Assembly (NCBI GenBank): GCA_029718625.1
Contig: CM056391.1
Location: forward strand, 21,825,305 to 21,889,304
Length of the DNA: 64,000 nt
From: Synaphobranchus kaupii
Taxonomy: Eukaryota; Chordata; Actinopteri; Anguilliformes; Synaphobranchidae
Direction of reading: 5' to 3'
Made by a program: the position numbers and the translations under genes. The first letter of the stretch is position 1; the number at the start of each line of letters is the position of its first letter. Of the stretch, positions 50,255-63,160 are shown one piece after another. The notes under the pieces are model-generated. The model saw only the letters and a list, made by a program, of their open reading frames with translations, did not search any database and was not told where the DNA came from.

Positions 50255-53200
50255 ATGGTTTCTGCCCTACTCAAGAGCCTCCCGTCATACATTCTAAAGA
50301 TTTGCAAAGGAATGTTTACAAAGAAATTGGCGAATACCACAAAGAAGAAAGAGAGTAGTGAAAATAAAAAAGAACCAAAATTGACCCTGGAAACGCAGGC
50401 ACGGAATCCGACTTTTTCCACAGCTCTGAAAAGCACAGTCAAAAAAATCTCCAAATGTTCCTCAGCTCGCAACATATCCCTTGAGGAAGACGACGGCAAA
50501 AACGATCCCTCATCACTTTCCCCGACATTCAGTTACCGTGTGGCAATAGCTAACGGACTTCAAAAAGACGCTATTTTACTTAACAATAATGAGAGTCACC
50601 TCCAAGAGGTCTTATCTATTGATAACAATTACTCTGTCTCTCTGAGTGAGGTTAAACTTGCCCGTAGATTCGATGAACACAAAGCCCACACGATGCCAGT
50701 AAGACGGAACAGGAAAAGCCTGACCAGCCTGGCACCATCTGACGGAAGTTCAGAGGGGGAAAGGGTGGAACGAAGCAGTCTGCAAACCCTCCGACTGGGG
50801 GCTTTGCGAAAGCTGAGGAAATGGAAAAAAAGCCAAGAATGTGTCTCTTCAGATTCAGAGGTCAGCAACTGGAGGAAGACTCTGGGTATCCGGAGCAAGT
50901 CTCTGGACAGGGCTGGACGGCAGCAGAAGGTAACCTCAATGGAGCCTGGGTCCAGCTCAACGGGCTGCATCAGCCAGACTCAGGATGTCATGGAGATGAT
51001 TTTCAAAGAGTTGCAGGGGATCAGCCAGATCGAGACAGAGCTCTCTGAACTGCGAGGCCATGTCAACGCCCTCAAGAACTCCATTGACGAGATCTCCAGC
51101 AGTGTGGAGGTGGTGCAGAGTGAGATTGAGCAGTTGCGCTCAGGCTTTGTCCAATCCCGGAGAGAAACTCGAGACATACATGATTACATCAAGCAGATCC
51201 ACCACCAAGGTAGCAAAGCCACTCTGAGATTCATAAATGTGCCTGAGGATAAGCATGAGAAAACGGACTGTCTTATTTACCAAATTTTAAAGGAAAAAAT
51301 GGGGTTTACCGAAGCACACAAGACACTAAAAATTGAGCTTGCCCATCGGTTAGGGCAACAAAGAGAATGTCCCAATTCTAAGCCACGTCCCATCATTGTT
51401 ATCTTTTTCACCTTCCAAGACAGGGATATAGTTTTAAAAAAGTGTTACAAGCTCAAAGGCACAGGCATATCAGTCTCAACTGATAGCCTTGTACATGAAC
51501 CGAAAGACAGGAAAGACAAAGGGATGACCTCATCGCAAACTTATGAAAGCATGGACATAAAAGTCTCTACAAAAGAGAAAACTGATATTGATGACTGGGA
51601 CTCCATGGACAGTGATAAAGAGTTAGAGGACTTGAACAGGAATAAATATGCAGTTGTGACTAAGGCCCCACTCAAAGGCAAGTCTGACAAAAAAAAATCC
51701 CACGATGGACATGATCAGTCCACTGATGGCAGCATGTATTCTGGCTCAGTGCATTATGCTGAAGACACCTTCCAGTCAGCAGGATACGAAGACCAGGATA
51801 AGCAAACAAAGCCTTATTACACAGACCTAACTCCCGTGTGGCTTTCCCAGAGTGACTACTCCACACCCAAACTCAGTCGCTCAGAGTCAGACTGTTCGAA
51901 ACTGTGCCAGTCTTACTCTGAGGATTTCTCAGAGGGCCAGTACTTCACCAGGGCTAATGGCTGCTCCTTGCTGTCATCCTCAGATCAGGAGCTCTGGCAG
52001 AGGAAGCAGGAGGACATGGCATCCTCTTGGTACGCAAGCCAAACCCCCAGCCAAACCCTCAGCCAGGAGAACCCACCTTTTGTGGAACCAACCGAAGCAG
52101 AGACCACAGAAACAATTGACAGTGGTGTTAGCAATGGGCTAGTCTGTGCATCAGGTGACAGGAGCCACTACAGTGGTTCTCAACTCTCTTTGCAGGGTGA
52201 CCTTTCACCTTGGAAGGACTGGCACCATTTAGAACAAGGTGCTGACTCAGGCCTGGATGCTTCAACTGAACAGAACTTAGTTTCAGAGATCGGCAGTCCA
52301 TTTGACCCCATCGTTAATCCTGGTTTCCCGGAAAATATTACAAAATGCCAAGAAGTCGACTTGCAGTTTGAAGGCGAGAGCTACATGACCCTTGATAGCA
52401 CTCCTTCCACTTGTCCTGGTGTGGAGAGCGAATCTGCGAGCCAACCTGATGTCCACAGTGACCCTTACCCAGAAGTCAACATAAATCACATTTATCAGAA
52501 TCAGAACAAGACCACCACTATGTATCGGAGTCAGAGCGAGCTCCCCATTGATAAATCCGAGGAGGTTCCCAGATCCTGGCACAGCCGGCTCAGCATTGAC
52601 CTCAGTGATAAAACCTTCAGCTTCCCAACATTTGGTTCAACCCTACAGCGAGCCAAATCTGCATTAGAGGTGGTCTGGACCAAAAGCTCCCAGAGCAGTA
52701 GTGCTGCAGAAGAACCAGGAAATTCCTCATTCATGAGCCGGTTCAGGACTGTATCCCAGTCTACTGCAAATGACTCCAGCACAACCATTGATTCAGATGT
52801 GTACACTGAGCCATTCTATTACAAGGCTGATGAAGATGAGCCCAGTGATCAGCCTGTGGACAATGAGACGCATTATGTGGAGGTTATGGAGCAGGTACTG
52901 GCTAATCTGGAGAACAAGAAAAATGCGAATGAACCAGAGGAACAGGACCAACAGGAACACGACCAACAGGAACAGTGCCAAGATGAACAGTCTCCGGAGG
53001 ACCTGATCCAAGAGAAACAGTATCAGGAAGAAGAAGAACCTCAGGAAGAAACCATTGTGCTGGAATATGACTGTAGCTATGATGAGCAGTATGATGAAGA
53101 GTACAGCGAGGACTACGATGACAACCAAGCAACAGAAGAAACCCCAGAGTTTGAGTCAATGGTCTATACTGAAGAAATTGAGGAGACTGAAGAACCAGAG

Positions 53201-53369
53201 GAAAGTGAACAGGGAACAGTTGAAAAACAGGATGAAAATCAAAATGTAGCAGCAGAACCACCGGGTGAAGCTCCACCCAAAAAGAGAATACGACCAACTT
53301 TCAAAGAAGTAGCATTGAGGGCATACAGGAAACAAATGGCTGAGCTAGAGGAACAGATTCTTGCTGGAG
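50255..53369 (+). CDS. unc13c: unc13c (Munc13-3), giant first coding exon
   Basis: Munc13 proteins prime synaptic vesicles at presynaptic active zones by opening syntaxin for SNARE assembly. This exon encodes 1038 residues of the long N-terminal region that distinguishes Munc13-3. The ATG at 50255 is chosen because the protein then starts [13 protein letters not shown], followed by KGMFTKKL as I recall for vertebrate UNC13C, and a stop lies upstream at 50201. Landmarks are [15 protein letters not shown] (about 90-104), [17 protein letters not shown] (about 185-201) and a coiled coil (about 248-315). Next is an L1 ORF1-like segment (about 321-410), then [10 protein letters not shown] (551-560). 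[17 protein letters not shown] precedes a basic amphipathic [16 protein letters not shown] (about 793-808), a likely calmodulin site. After a Glu/Gln-rich acidic part (860-990) comes the helix [18 protein letters not shown]. The exon ends in phase 1 at GGAG/GTACAT. C1, C2 and MUN domains lie outside the window. Confidence 0.95.
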
Positions 53370-54617
53370 GTACATACAACACTTACTGTACATTTGATTT
53401 TACTTTGTGATGCTCATTGTAAGGCCATAATGATTTGAGAAAGAAACAATTTTTAAAAAATTGTAGCTATACACATGTATATGCAATGTGCATGATAAAA
53501 TAATAGCATATTGAAAGGAAAACGTGCCTGTGGGATTCCTTATTAGACTATTAAGCTTACTTAGTCATTTAGATCTAATTGAGATTGCAGCAGATGGGAC
53601 AGTGTTAGTCTGTCACTTTGACTTTAGAAATACAGTGCCAAATCATCAGGTTTTTTTTTGTCTGAAATAGATGGTAGCTCACAGGAATAGATTGTGAGCT
53701 GACTGGAAACCCCAGACTCTGTTTCAGTGGTGTAAGGGACAGTCAGTGAGGCAGCTAACACGGGTTGTCATCCAGAGAGGTCTTGTTTTCCCTTGGTCTA
53801 ATTAGAGTTGATATTTGACTTTGTGCGTGGTGATGAATAGGCTGGGGTCAAATATTTAATGCCTGATGTATGATGGCAGTAGTTTCTCACACACTCTCTC
53901 TCTCTCTGTTTGGCTTATTATGCAAGCGGGCATGTTTTCTAACATTGGAATGCAGCAGTTGACCTGTTATTTTGATGGAATGACATTTCTTAATTTCTTA
54001 AATGTAAACATCTATTGTTTGTTTGGAAGCATGTTTGTACTTATTCTTAGTTTATTTATTTAGGAATGTTAGCGTGGGCCAAGGGGCCAGCTTTTGGCTC
54101 TCAACCTCTGCACCGGATATAATGTCGCCCTCTGCTGATATCTAAAATTGCGCTGAAAAAGCCAGTTTTCCCATTGGTCTTCATTCATTTTTGACAGCAA
54201 TAATAAATTATTTCCATATATTGATGTTAATGCTGTGCATTAGAATTTCTTTAAAAATTTCTTATTATTTTTGCATTGTCAAATAATTTTTTCTTACCAC
54301 ACAGACAAAGATTTGATTTTTTTAATTATTATTTGTTCTGGCCTATGGCGTATTTTTGCGCACTAGTTGGCAACCAATTACATACTCGTAAGGCTTTGAC
54401 GTAGCCATCTTCATAGTTGGGAATCTATACTCTGACACAGTAAACAGCAATTTGACATAGGCTATACCAATAACCAGCCGTCTCTCACCACAGTGTTCTG
54501 CAAACGAGTGCCCCGCAGTATGAAGCTGTTGTGGGTCCCTCCAGGCAACTGGGCCAGGACGTTGAGCAGTACATTTCACATGACACAAGAGCTGCACAGA
54601 TGTGATAGCCCTTTCTA

Positions 54618-54650
54618 TTCATATATAGAATAGAATAGAATAGAATAACT
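54618..54650. repeat. (TAGAA)n short tandem repeat
   Basis: Several ATAGA units are followed by AACTTTTATTTTCCC, next to the LINE tail. Confidence 0.85.
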
Positions 54651-54656
54651 TTTATT

Positions 54657-55275
54657 TTCCCATTACATTACATTACAGTCATTTAGCAGACGCTTTTATC
54701 CAAAGTGACATACAATAATTGCATACAGAAACGTCATCGAAGTAGCTACAGAACAGATAAGACCAAGCACATCCTTCCCATAATGTAGCAGCTATCCCTA
54801 GTAATGAACATTTGAATGTAGTTCACAGTAAGCTGTGGGTAAATCAGCTATGCTACAATTCTATTCTAAATACTATTATAAACTATAACAAACAGACAAG
54901 AAAACACAGGGAACAAGTAACATGAGAGGCCCTAGATTAGTATATCAGTCAAGGTGGAGTCTGAAGAGGTGTGTCTTCAGGCCACGACGGAATGCAGGCA
55001 GGGTTGAAGTAGAACGTAGAGGAATGGGGAGTTAGGGTGGAAAAGCTCCGCAGTCAGGACGAGCGAGAGCCGTTGACACGGAGGGGGGGAAGTGCGAGTC
55101 ACCCTGCTGTAGAAGAGCGAAGTGGTCAAGCAGGTCCATAGTGCTGGATTAAGTTTTGCAGGTAGGCGGGGCCTGTCCTATTGGCTGCAGTGTAGGCCAG
55201 GGTCAGAACTTTGAACCTGATCCTGGCTGCAACTGGCAGCCAGTGGAGTGACCTCAGCAGGGGGGTGACATTGGA
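54657..55275 (-). mobile_element. LINE 3' end (reverse transcriptase C-terminus)
   Basis: On the minus strand broken frames read a TGCQLQPGSGSKF-like LHWLPV region (about 55250), YTAANRTGPAYLQN (about 55190) and, near the end, RRGLKTHLFRLHLD (about 54985-54945). The 3' tail reads on the plus strand CATTACATTACA then GCAGACGCTTTTATCCAAAG, the same tail as at 22515 and in the SINE at 24807. Stops and frameshifts are present. It lies in intron 2 of unc13c, antisense to the gene. Confidence 0.75.
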
Positions 55276-57774
55276 CATCTCAAATTGTGCACTTCAAAGG
55301 CTATATTTAGCCTAGATGAATGACAAAATACAAATTTTTTACGTGCAATTTTATTCTGCTCGTGTGTCATAAATTAGGCCATTATTTCCATGTAGGCTGT
55401 GGTATGTCTTCCGTATGCATATTGTGCTAATTTCTTTGTTACTTCATCTATTTTGATTTGTTATTCTCTACGGGTGAACCATTGGTGAAGTTTGGGAAGT
55501 GTTTTGTTGTTAATCTATATAGCTCATATTCCTTGTACTACTAACTGAATATGCTCCATCATGAATACTTGTGGAGCGGATTAACCGTGATTAACAGTTT
55601 TTATTTATATAAAATGTTAAACATGGATTTTGTTTGCTTTGTTTTGATGCACAACAAGACCTTGGCATTATCCAGTTTTCTGAAGCAGGGTGATGACATG
55701 AGACATTTCATAGTATTGATTCTCACCAAGGTTATTGTGGATATAGTTTTCCTTGGGACGACAGGGTTGTATTAGTGTCAAATTACAAATCATGTGCATA
55801 ACATGCAACAATTGAAACAATATATAGACAGAACTGTAGCAACAGCGAAATCATTCTCTGCTCAATACACATGACAGATATCGACTGAGAGACAGAGGAA
55901 TGGGCATAGCTGTGCAGAACAACATACTCTGCTTAGAGGAGGACAGTTCTCTAATGGTTTTCCATTACAGCCATCAGAGAGCCAAGGGACTCCCTTCCAC
56001 TGTACTCAAAATGGTCCTGACCCAGATATGGAAACCTGAACACAAAGTACAGTACAAGAGTCCCATAGCCTGGCATATGGTATGTAGTTAGACATATTGT
56101 TGTTCTGGAATGGCAGGTATTTGCAGGTTTGATTATCTGAACCATTTCAAGGTAAATGTTCTGTAATTTGTGAACATATGGGAGCCGGAGTTTAAATTGG
56201 GGAGACTCAATTTAATTTACAGTAGACCTGGGCTTCCTGGGTCCTAAACAGGACATGTCTGCCTGTCTTTTTGGAGGGCTGTAGGAGGTTAGTTGAGTTT
56301 GCCAGCTAGCTCAGGTTACCTAGCACACTGTAACTACCATGTACAAATTGATGAACCTGAATTGAACATGAATTATCTCAGCAGATCATAGGGGTGGCTA
56401 TCTACAGTACATGGATGGCTCATAGTTTAACCCCTTCGCTCAGATGGCAAATTTGGTCAGTTCTGACCTATTTAGGGCATGTTCTACCCTGAGCGTTCTT
56501 TTACGCATTCTTGTGGCCCCTGGTGTGAGCATCATAGAAACTTGGAAAAGGGCATAAATGAAACAGTTTATTTTCATAATTTAGGCCAAAATAATATGCC
56601 ACAAATGCAAAGAATAAAAAAAAAACTTTTTTAAAAGTTTTTTTCTTTAGTTTGCAATTCATTACTGAGAGCTACAAATATGAAACAGGTAAAACTATAC
56701 ATTTCCACAAGTGTGAAAAATCTGAGAGTGATGCAGAACTACTAAATATCTATGATGTCCAAAATGGCTAAATTGTGCACTGCTGTAAATAAAATAATCA
56801 TATATTTAACTACAAATCAACTGTTTTGGCTCATAAAACTCAGTTTTGCATCATTTTCAAGTGTAATTACTATCTTTTAGCCAGTATAGGGGGATAGATA
56901 TCTTTGGGTCCAAAAACCTTTCCAAAACCTGTCTTAAAATGAATAAAATATTTATTTGTCCAGTATAAAGCATATACATTTGCCCCTTATGAAAGGTTTA
57001 AGATTAAAAAATTGATATCACACTGGCACACACACCTAAATATGTAGCGTAATCGTTCACTCTTGTACCTCAAGAAAACATCACTTTTTTCTGTACAGTA
57101 TGTAAGCTTTTGCTGAATTCCCTGGGATGACATTTCTCTGTAGTTTAAAAAAGAAAGCGTTCCCATTTGTAATCACTTCAAGGAAAATTTTACATTTCAG
57201 CACACAGTAAATTGGAGTGAGTATTTTCCATGTCCTAAGTGAAAAGTATAGCCCAGGGAGATACTAATATGTCATAGTCTATATTATGTATGATAAGATT
57301 ACAATAAAATAATATTCCACCATCAGGAAAATGGTGACAAATGTTCTAGCTTCATGACAAATCAAACATAAAACATGACCACCTATGAATGCTTACACTA
57401 CAGTATGTGAAATGTACTCAAAATGCAAAAATAACAATATCAAGCATATGGCACAAAACCGTGGTGGAGTGGAAAAACTATACATATTTGATATCTCACA
57501 AGCACTAATACTTGCATATCGAGGAGGAAATTCTCCGTCATGTTTGTAGGTATATTCTTTGATAGAATCAATACTATGGTATCTTCTTCTGACCCTCTCC
57601 AAAAATCCATGTAACCAAGGCTTGGATTTTCTCTAGCCATGCTGACGAGTTGGCTAAGTTAGTAAAAATCTGCAAGAATAGCAGAAAAACAACAATTACG
57701 CCTCGGCAAGAGAATGTACATTTTAAGTCGAGTGTTGAGTGATCAAGGCTTTTTACGGCTGTTTTTGTTATAGA
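55276..57774. other. Intronic stretch, no clear feature
   Basis: This is AT-rich intron sequence. TTAACCCCTTCGCTC at 56427 and AAAGGTTTAA near 56993 could be the ends of a very old TTAA-type element, but the match is weak. Confidence 0.4.
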
Positions 57775-58395
57775 TTAGAACACTGGTATGGACCCAAATG
57801 CAGGACTCGGAGGCAAACTCAGGCAAAAACTCAGCACGGAGTATAATTTATTTGAAAAAGAACAAAAAGGCAAAGAACAGGGAAGGCTAAGGTGAAGGGC
57901 TGGAAACAGGGTTGGCAAAACGAATAGGGCTGGGCAGGTGACGGGGCAGGAGCGAGCAGGGACGGGAAGCAGGCTGGACGGGCTGGAGCAAGGAAACGAG
58001 AACAAACAGGTTAAATGCGAAATACAAACAGACAGATGACCGGGTAAAGTCTAGACGGGACTAAGACAATACAACGAACTGGCGAAGAGGCAGTGAAACA
58101 AAGGAACTACAATAAGGAGGGGAACCGGTGAAAGGGCTGATTGAATAACTAAAAGGAGTGAGGAATGTGTGCGGGTAATGATGGGATAATTAAAGTGTGT
58201 GCGGAATGTGAGCAGAGGGGGAGAGTGATAGGCTGAATGATAACGAATGGGAACCACGCCCAGCCAGCACAAACACAGAAACGAGACGAACAGGGTAAAC
58301 TGAAAAACACGACATCAACATGAGGAATGGGAAACAAGAGAAATGAAAGGAAAAGGTGGACTCGAGGGAAACGGCGGATCTCACAGTTTTGGCAT
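57775..58395. repeat. Purine-rich dispersed repeat, possibly LTR-derived
   Basis: The composition changes abruptly to A/G-rich sequence with GGACCCAAATGCAGGACTCG at the left, then AATTTATTTGAAAAAG, ACTGGCGAAGAGGCAGTGAA and GGAACCACGCCCAGCCAGC. These phrases look like a common fish retroelement end read on the opposite strand. No coding sequence is present and no matching second LTR lies in the window. Confidence 0.4.
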
Positions 58396-60875
58396 ACGTA
58401 CATTCAGGCTATTGTTGGCTTTATCTTGTTGCTATGAAGGACTGCAAATCTTCGGTGGTGAAAAAATATTTTTATGAACTCACAGATAGATTTAATGTTT
58501 GCATACTCAGTACATAGCGTCAATTATTTATGATGGGTTTTAAGATTTCAGTATATCAAATTGTATTGAATCTACTGTAGTTGAATGATTATCATGATGG
58601 CGCATAGCAATTCCTGCTCAAGGAAAAATCCATCTTCATTAATTAAGAGCAGCAAAGGGCAATGAAGTATTGACGTGTGAGTAAATTACCACATTTCTAA
58701 GTTACAAATGTCTGGGAAATGTCCAGGTTGGTCATCAAGAGAGGCCTTCATAAGTGCTCATTGTGGGCAGCATGATTATTATATGAGTGTGCATGTTTGT
58801 TTGTACATGCATTAATTTCAACATATGGTTTTTTAATTAGCCAGACTGTAATCTCCTGCATAAACCAATGCCCAAGAACACAGCAGTGTCGAAAAAACGA
58901 CAGAACCTTAGCGTGTTAACATTTGCGTTTATTTTCTATGCACACCTACAAAAAATGCGCTGGTCATGTTCATAGCTTGGCAACTGGGTCGCTATCATCG
59001 TGCATTTCCTGCCAGCTCAATCTTCACTTCGGAAGAAGAGGCTACTGTATTCAGATGCTAATTCTTCCCTCCCAGGGGCACTTTTTAACCAGGTCAGCTT
59101 TGTTTAGAATATTTATGGCAATGTAGTAGTAGGCTGCCATGTGTTCTGAAGACGGGCTGAACTCCGCTCCTTCCCCCTCTGTATCTGCTCCATGCAGATT
59201 GAAGGAACGTGCCTGCTCCAGATTTCCAATTTGAACTTTTCATTAAAAATAAAGGCCCGAACGAGAGAAGGCCATGTTCTTTTATCTGCAGCGCAAATGT
59301 GGTTCGTGAGATACAATCTTGTGTGGCTTTCTTATGAGAAATGGACTAATTTTTCTTGTAGAGCTGGGTATCGTCTCTGAATTTCAATACTGACTGCTTA
59401 CGAACATTTGAGGTGTTCAGGCTATGTGTCTTTTCTTCTCAGTTTTTCCGATCCAATTTGGAATCAGCAACTGTGGCTTTTGAAATCGCTCTTCGTGCCG
59501 TGCACACCCACGCAAGAAGCACCGCAGCTGTACTACTCCCATGTAGGCCTAATTGTTCATGAGACTGTATATATTTTCTGTGCTACATGCCACCACTGTT
59601 GGTATATTGCCATCTTTTCCCATTTCCTGTTGGATCTTTTTAAATCCAAGATAGTACCTGTGTGTGGTTGAATTTGTTGATTGAATTGTTTTTTTTTCTC
59701 TCTCTCCCAGATGGGGCTTTATGTCTCTTTAGTATAGAATTTGAATTTTATATCTTCTGAAATTCTGATTTCTCTGACATGCGAGGTCTTCATTTGGAAC
59801 TGACCCTGTCTTTTTGGATGTTGGGAGCTGGCTATTTCTACGGTATTAACTTCACTAACTGAGACCACTAGCTTTAGCTGTTTAGCTGTGTGTGTTAGAT
59901 CAATTGGTTGTAATTTATAATTTATTTATAATAAATATTATATATAATACAATATCATTATTTATTTATTGTTTAATTGTTGTGGACCATTTAGGCAGCA
60001 TACTGTTGTAAATCATTCTAAACATTACAGTTATTTTTGTGGCAATAAGATTGCAATGCCAGGCCATGTCCTCAAATACAACACTTTAATGATGTGCAAA
60101 GTGGGACACATTGGGTGATGTTGGAAAAATTGATAAATGCCAAAACACAAAACAAATTTTACCTGTATTAAAACTGGGTGGCTACTGGCTACTCATTAAT
60201 TTTTATTAATGTACTTTTTTTTTTGCTGCTGTTGTCCTTAACTATATTTGGCTCCTACTCAGGGATTGTTACTGCATATGGAGTGTAGGTTGCCTTGGTT
60301 TCCATGAATCATATTATTCCCATGAATAATATCAACATTCTGATTTTATAGAGAATAACACGAGATAGAGATAAAAACGTTGTCTTTTGGTATTTTTACC
60401 TCACACACTGAAACACTTCAAGTAACACTATGTTTGTAAATGCAATGCGTTATCAGAAAACAATAATCTTGTTTGTGGTTGTGGATCACTAACATAAGAT
60501 AACAGGGATACTGAATTCAAAAAAAGAGTAAGTGATTTATATTTACAGTCTGGCGATCATTAGACTGGCATCAGAATCTTCAACCTTTCAATACAGTCTC
60601 ATTGACTGAATTCCAGCTGTTTCTACAGTATATTCCTGTAGGAAAATAGTTTGTTTCAGTGGCAAGTGACCTGGGATGGGGGATGGGTGATTGGTTCAAC
60701 TACAGCTGAGCAGAATGGGGAAGGCTGTTTTATTAAGCACGCAATACTATTTGTAGAAAAAAATTCTAGTTGGGTTTTCCTAAACATAAATACAACTGTT
60801 TGCAGTACTGCGCAACCCCACTGCTTTCCTTTTGCACAACAAGCGCTTTGGGTCATTGTATGCTATTCTTCTGGT
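58396..60875. other. Intronic stretch, nothing recognised
   Basis: No exon or named repeat was found. Confidence 0.5.
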
Positions 60876-61072
60876 CAGAGGTGTATAATCCAGGTTCAGA
60901 AAGTAAAAGTCCTCCCCAGTATTTTGTTCCAGTCACCCAGATTTGCTAATTAGCAAATTAATTCTTCAGCCAGGGGGTGGAACTAATTAGTGAAATCAAC
61001 TGGCTGAGTCAATGGGTGGAAGAAACACATGGCAGGACTTTTACTTTCTGACCCCTGGATTATACACCTCTG
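60876..61072. mobile_element. hAT-type MITE (197 bp), perfect 8-bp duplication
   Basis: The ends CAGAGGTGTATAATCCAGG and the inverse CCTGGATTATACACCTCTG are near perfect, and AAGTAAAAGTCCT matches AGGACTTTTACTT further in. CTTCTGGT occurs on both sides (60868-60875, 61073-61080) as an exact 8-bp target duplication. CAG-type termini and 8-bp duplication define a hAT non-autonomous element. Confidence 0.95.
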
Positions 61073-62182
61073 CTTCTGGTTTACTCGAAGAACATTTCCA
61101 GCACCCTCTGGTATTACATATCCTCCACTCAAGGCCATTTATTCTCACCTGCATACAGTTATGTGTCCCACACAGCCTGTTTTCACAAGTGAAACTTTTA
61201 TTTTGCGCATTGAATGGGATTTTAGTGTTGACCTCTGACTCTTAGTCTCAGCAGCACAAGAAATCACTTCCGGTGCACTGTTGGGGCTAAGTAGGTTCGA
61301 GGGAAACCCTACATTCTAAAAAATAAAATAAAAACACTTTTTTAATAATAATATTATTGGTTTATTAGGGAACAGGCTACCGAAATGATCAGTCCTTGTG
61401 CGGGACAACGGAAGGGGAGTGCTCTAGAAAATGGTTATGGGTATGGTTTTTGACCATCCGTATCTGGTTCATGGACAGCAAGGATTTAGCTGTACTGTCC
61501 AAGCTACTTCATAGTGGTCCTGCCATTCCGTTTAAGGCAAGTTATACTTGTACTTTGTTGACTTTTGTTGTCTTAATATGCAGTAGCTTTTTATCACTAT
61601 GGTATTCTATTTCAGTTTTAGAGTTCATTTTATTTTATATAATTAGAAAAATCCAGGAGCAGATTTGAACAGATTCTGGGGTTTCTATGTAGACAACAGG
61701 ACTTTTTATCAGTTATATTGATTGGTGGCTCATTGTATGGAATGTTTTCATTTGTCAACTGCAGAGAATATGGAATTGTTTTGAATTTGGTTAACATTAA
61801 GAAACAGGAGCAGTGATATATGCATGAATGAGCAATGAGCCTCTTTCCACAATTATTTAATGCACTGGCTGGTAGGCTTTTCTGAATTATCTAGATGGGA
61901 GCATATGATTCATTTGTTGATAACAATTGAGAACATTTTCAGGATGGTGTGAACCAAATGTCTGACCCTTACTCTGGCAACAGTATGGGATAGCTGAAGA
62001 AAACAAGACTGACAGTTTAATATTTTTTTCAGTGTTTCTTGTAAAGCCTGAATGATTCAATACCAGAGGATTATTAGTATATAAATGCAGCTATTCACAG
62101 TCAGATATCCCTAGGGGCACTTTCACATTTCCAAGGATGAATCTCAAGTCTTACATGGTGCTGTTGTGCAAAACAAACACTT

Positions 62183-63160
62183 AGGGCTCTATTTTCAAAC
62201 CAGCGCAAGGGGATGGTATAGTCAAACGCAAGCTTGTTGACAGCATCAACGTCTTAAAACTGGCGCTATGGCGTTTCTCAGCAATACCGCTAGGATCAAC
62301 AAATTCTCAACATAACATCCTTTCGCTTGCGCTGCAGTGGGATGGGTGGCGCTGTCTGGGGCGTGTTCTAAAATACTTTCGGCTCAGTGACAATTTGAAC
62401 CAACGAAAACCCATTGCGTTATGATCAGCTAGAACCACCTCTTAGCGGCAATGCAATAGACTCTGGCAATTTGCCAACTTATTAGTCATGTAGTTCTATG
62501 TAGTGTCTATAGGTGATGCCAACATTACACTTCCATTTAATGAACAAATAGCCTATAATTATTATTAATTAATTAATTTTAATTTAAACTACTAGAATAA
62601 AACAGGACAGTTTACAAGAAACTTGCGATCATGTAGGCTAATAGCCTATAATATATAAATTACACATTGACACAGTTGAATCATAAGCCTACCATTTGAA
62701 TCATAATTATGCCTACATAACCTCATGTAGGCTAATTAATGCATTCGCCACCTCCTCCCGTGCCTTCCGAACTTCTGGGAGACGAGGTGGTGTGGATTGT
62801 GATCCATAAATTACTAGTCCTAGTCTGTACTTCTGTTGCAAGTATGTCTGATTTTCTGTGCGGAAAATCGCTCTTGTCGTTGACGGTCCAGTGCGTTTGG
62901 GTTGCTCATTATGAAATTGCATGGAGCGATTGCGTTCCAACTGGCTTTTTTTTAAAAGCATGAGAACAACTATTTGATTGGCTACCATAGAGACACACCT
63001 TGGACATTTAAACCCAGCCTTTTAGCAATACCGCCATCAGATGCGCCAAGATTGCCGTCATGAAATTACCAAATTTCTCGCCGACACGCCCTCAGAGCGA
63101 TACCGCCAAGCGATTACTCTTGCGTTCACCATTGCGTTTGGTTTATTAAAATAGAGCCCT
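62183..63160. mobile_element. Non-autonomous hAT-like element (about 980 bp)
   Basis: The ends AGGGCTCTATTTT and AAAATAGAGCCCT are inverse. Inside, CGCAAG/CTTGCG-rich subterminal motifs (CAAACGCAAGCTTG left, TTACTCTTGCGTTC and CATTGCGTTTGG right) repeat as in fish hAT elements. GTTGTGCA and GTTGTGTA near the two ends may be a degraded duplication, but the exact edges are uncertain. No transposase is recognised. It ends about 100 bp before the unc13c micro-exon. Confidence 0.7.

Noticed and set aside
52793..53297. Long minus-strand frames opposite the unc13c exon
   Set aside because: They are antisense shadows of the Glu/Gln-rich acidic coding region and have no features of their own.
53370..53410. 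Last 13 codons of the long open frame as the true protein end
   Set aside because: GGAG/GTACAT is a splice donor at the conserved position, and the family sequence resumes in the exons at 63258 and 63917.
56427..57000. Ancient TTAA transposon
   Set aside because: Only about ten terminal bases agree loosely and there is no internal support.
62713..62988. 91-codon minus-strand frame in the hAT-like element as a transposase
   Set aside because: No hAT catalytic or BED-finger motif is visible. It is better explained as chance frame within a non-autonomous element.
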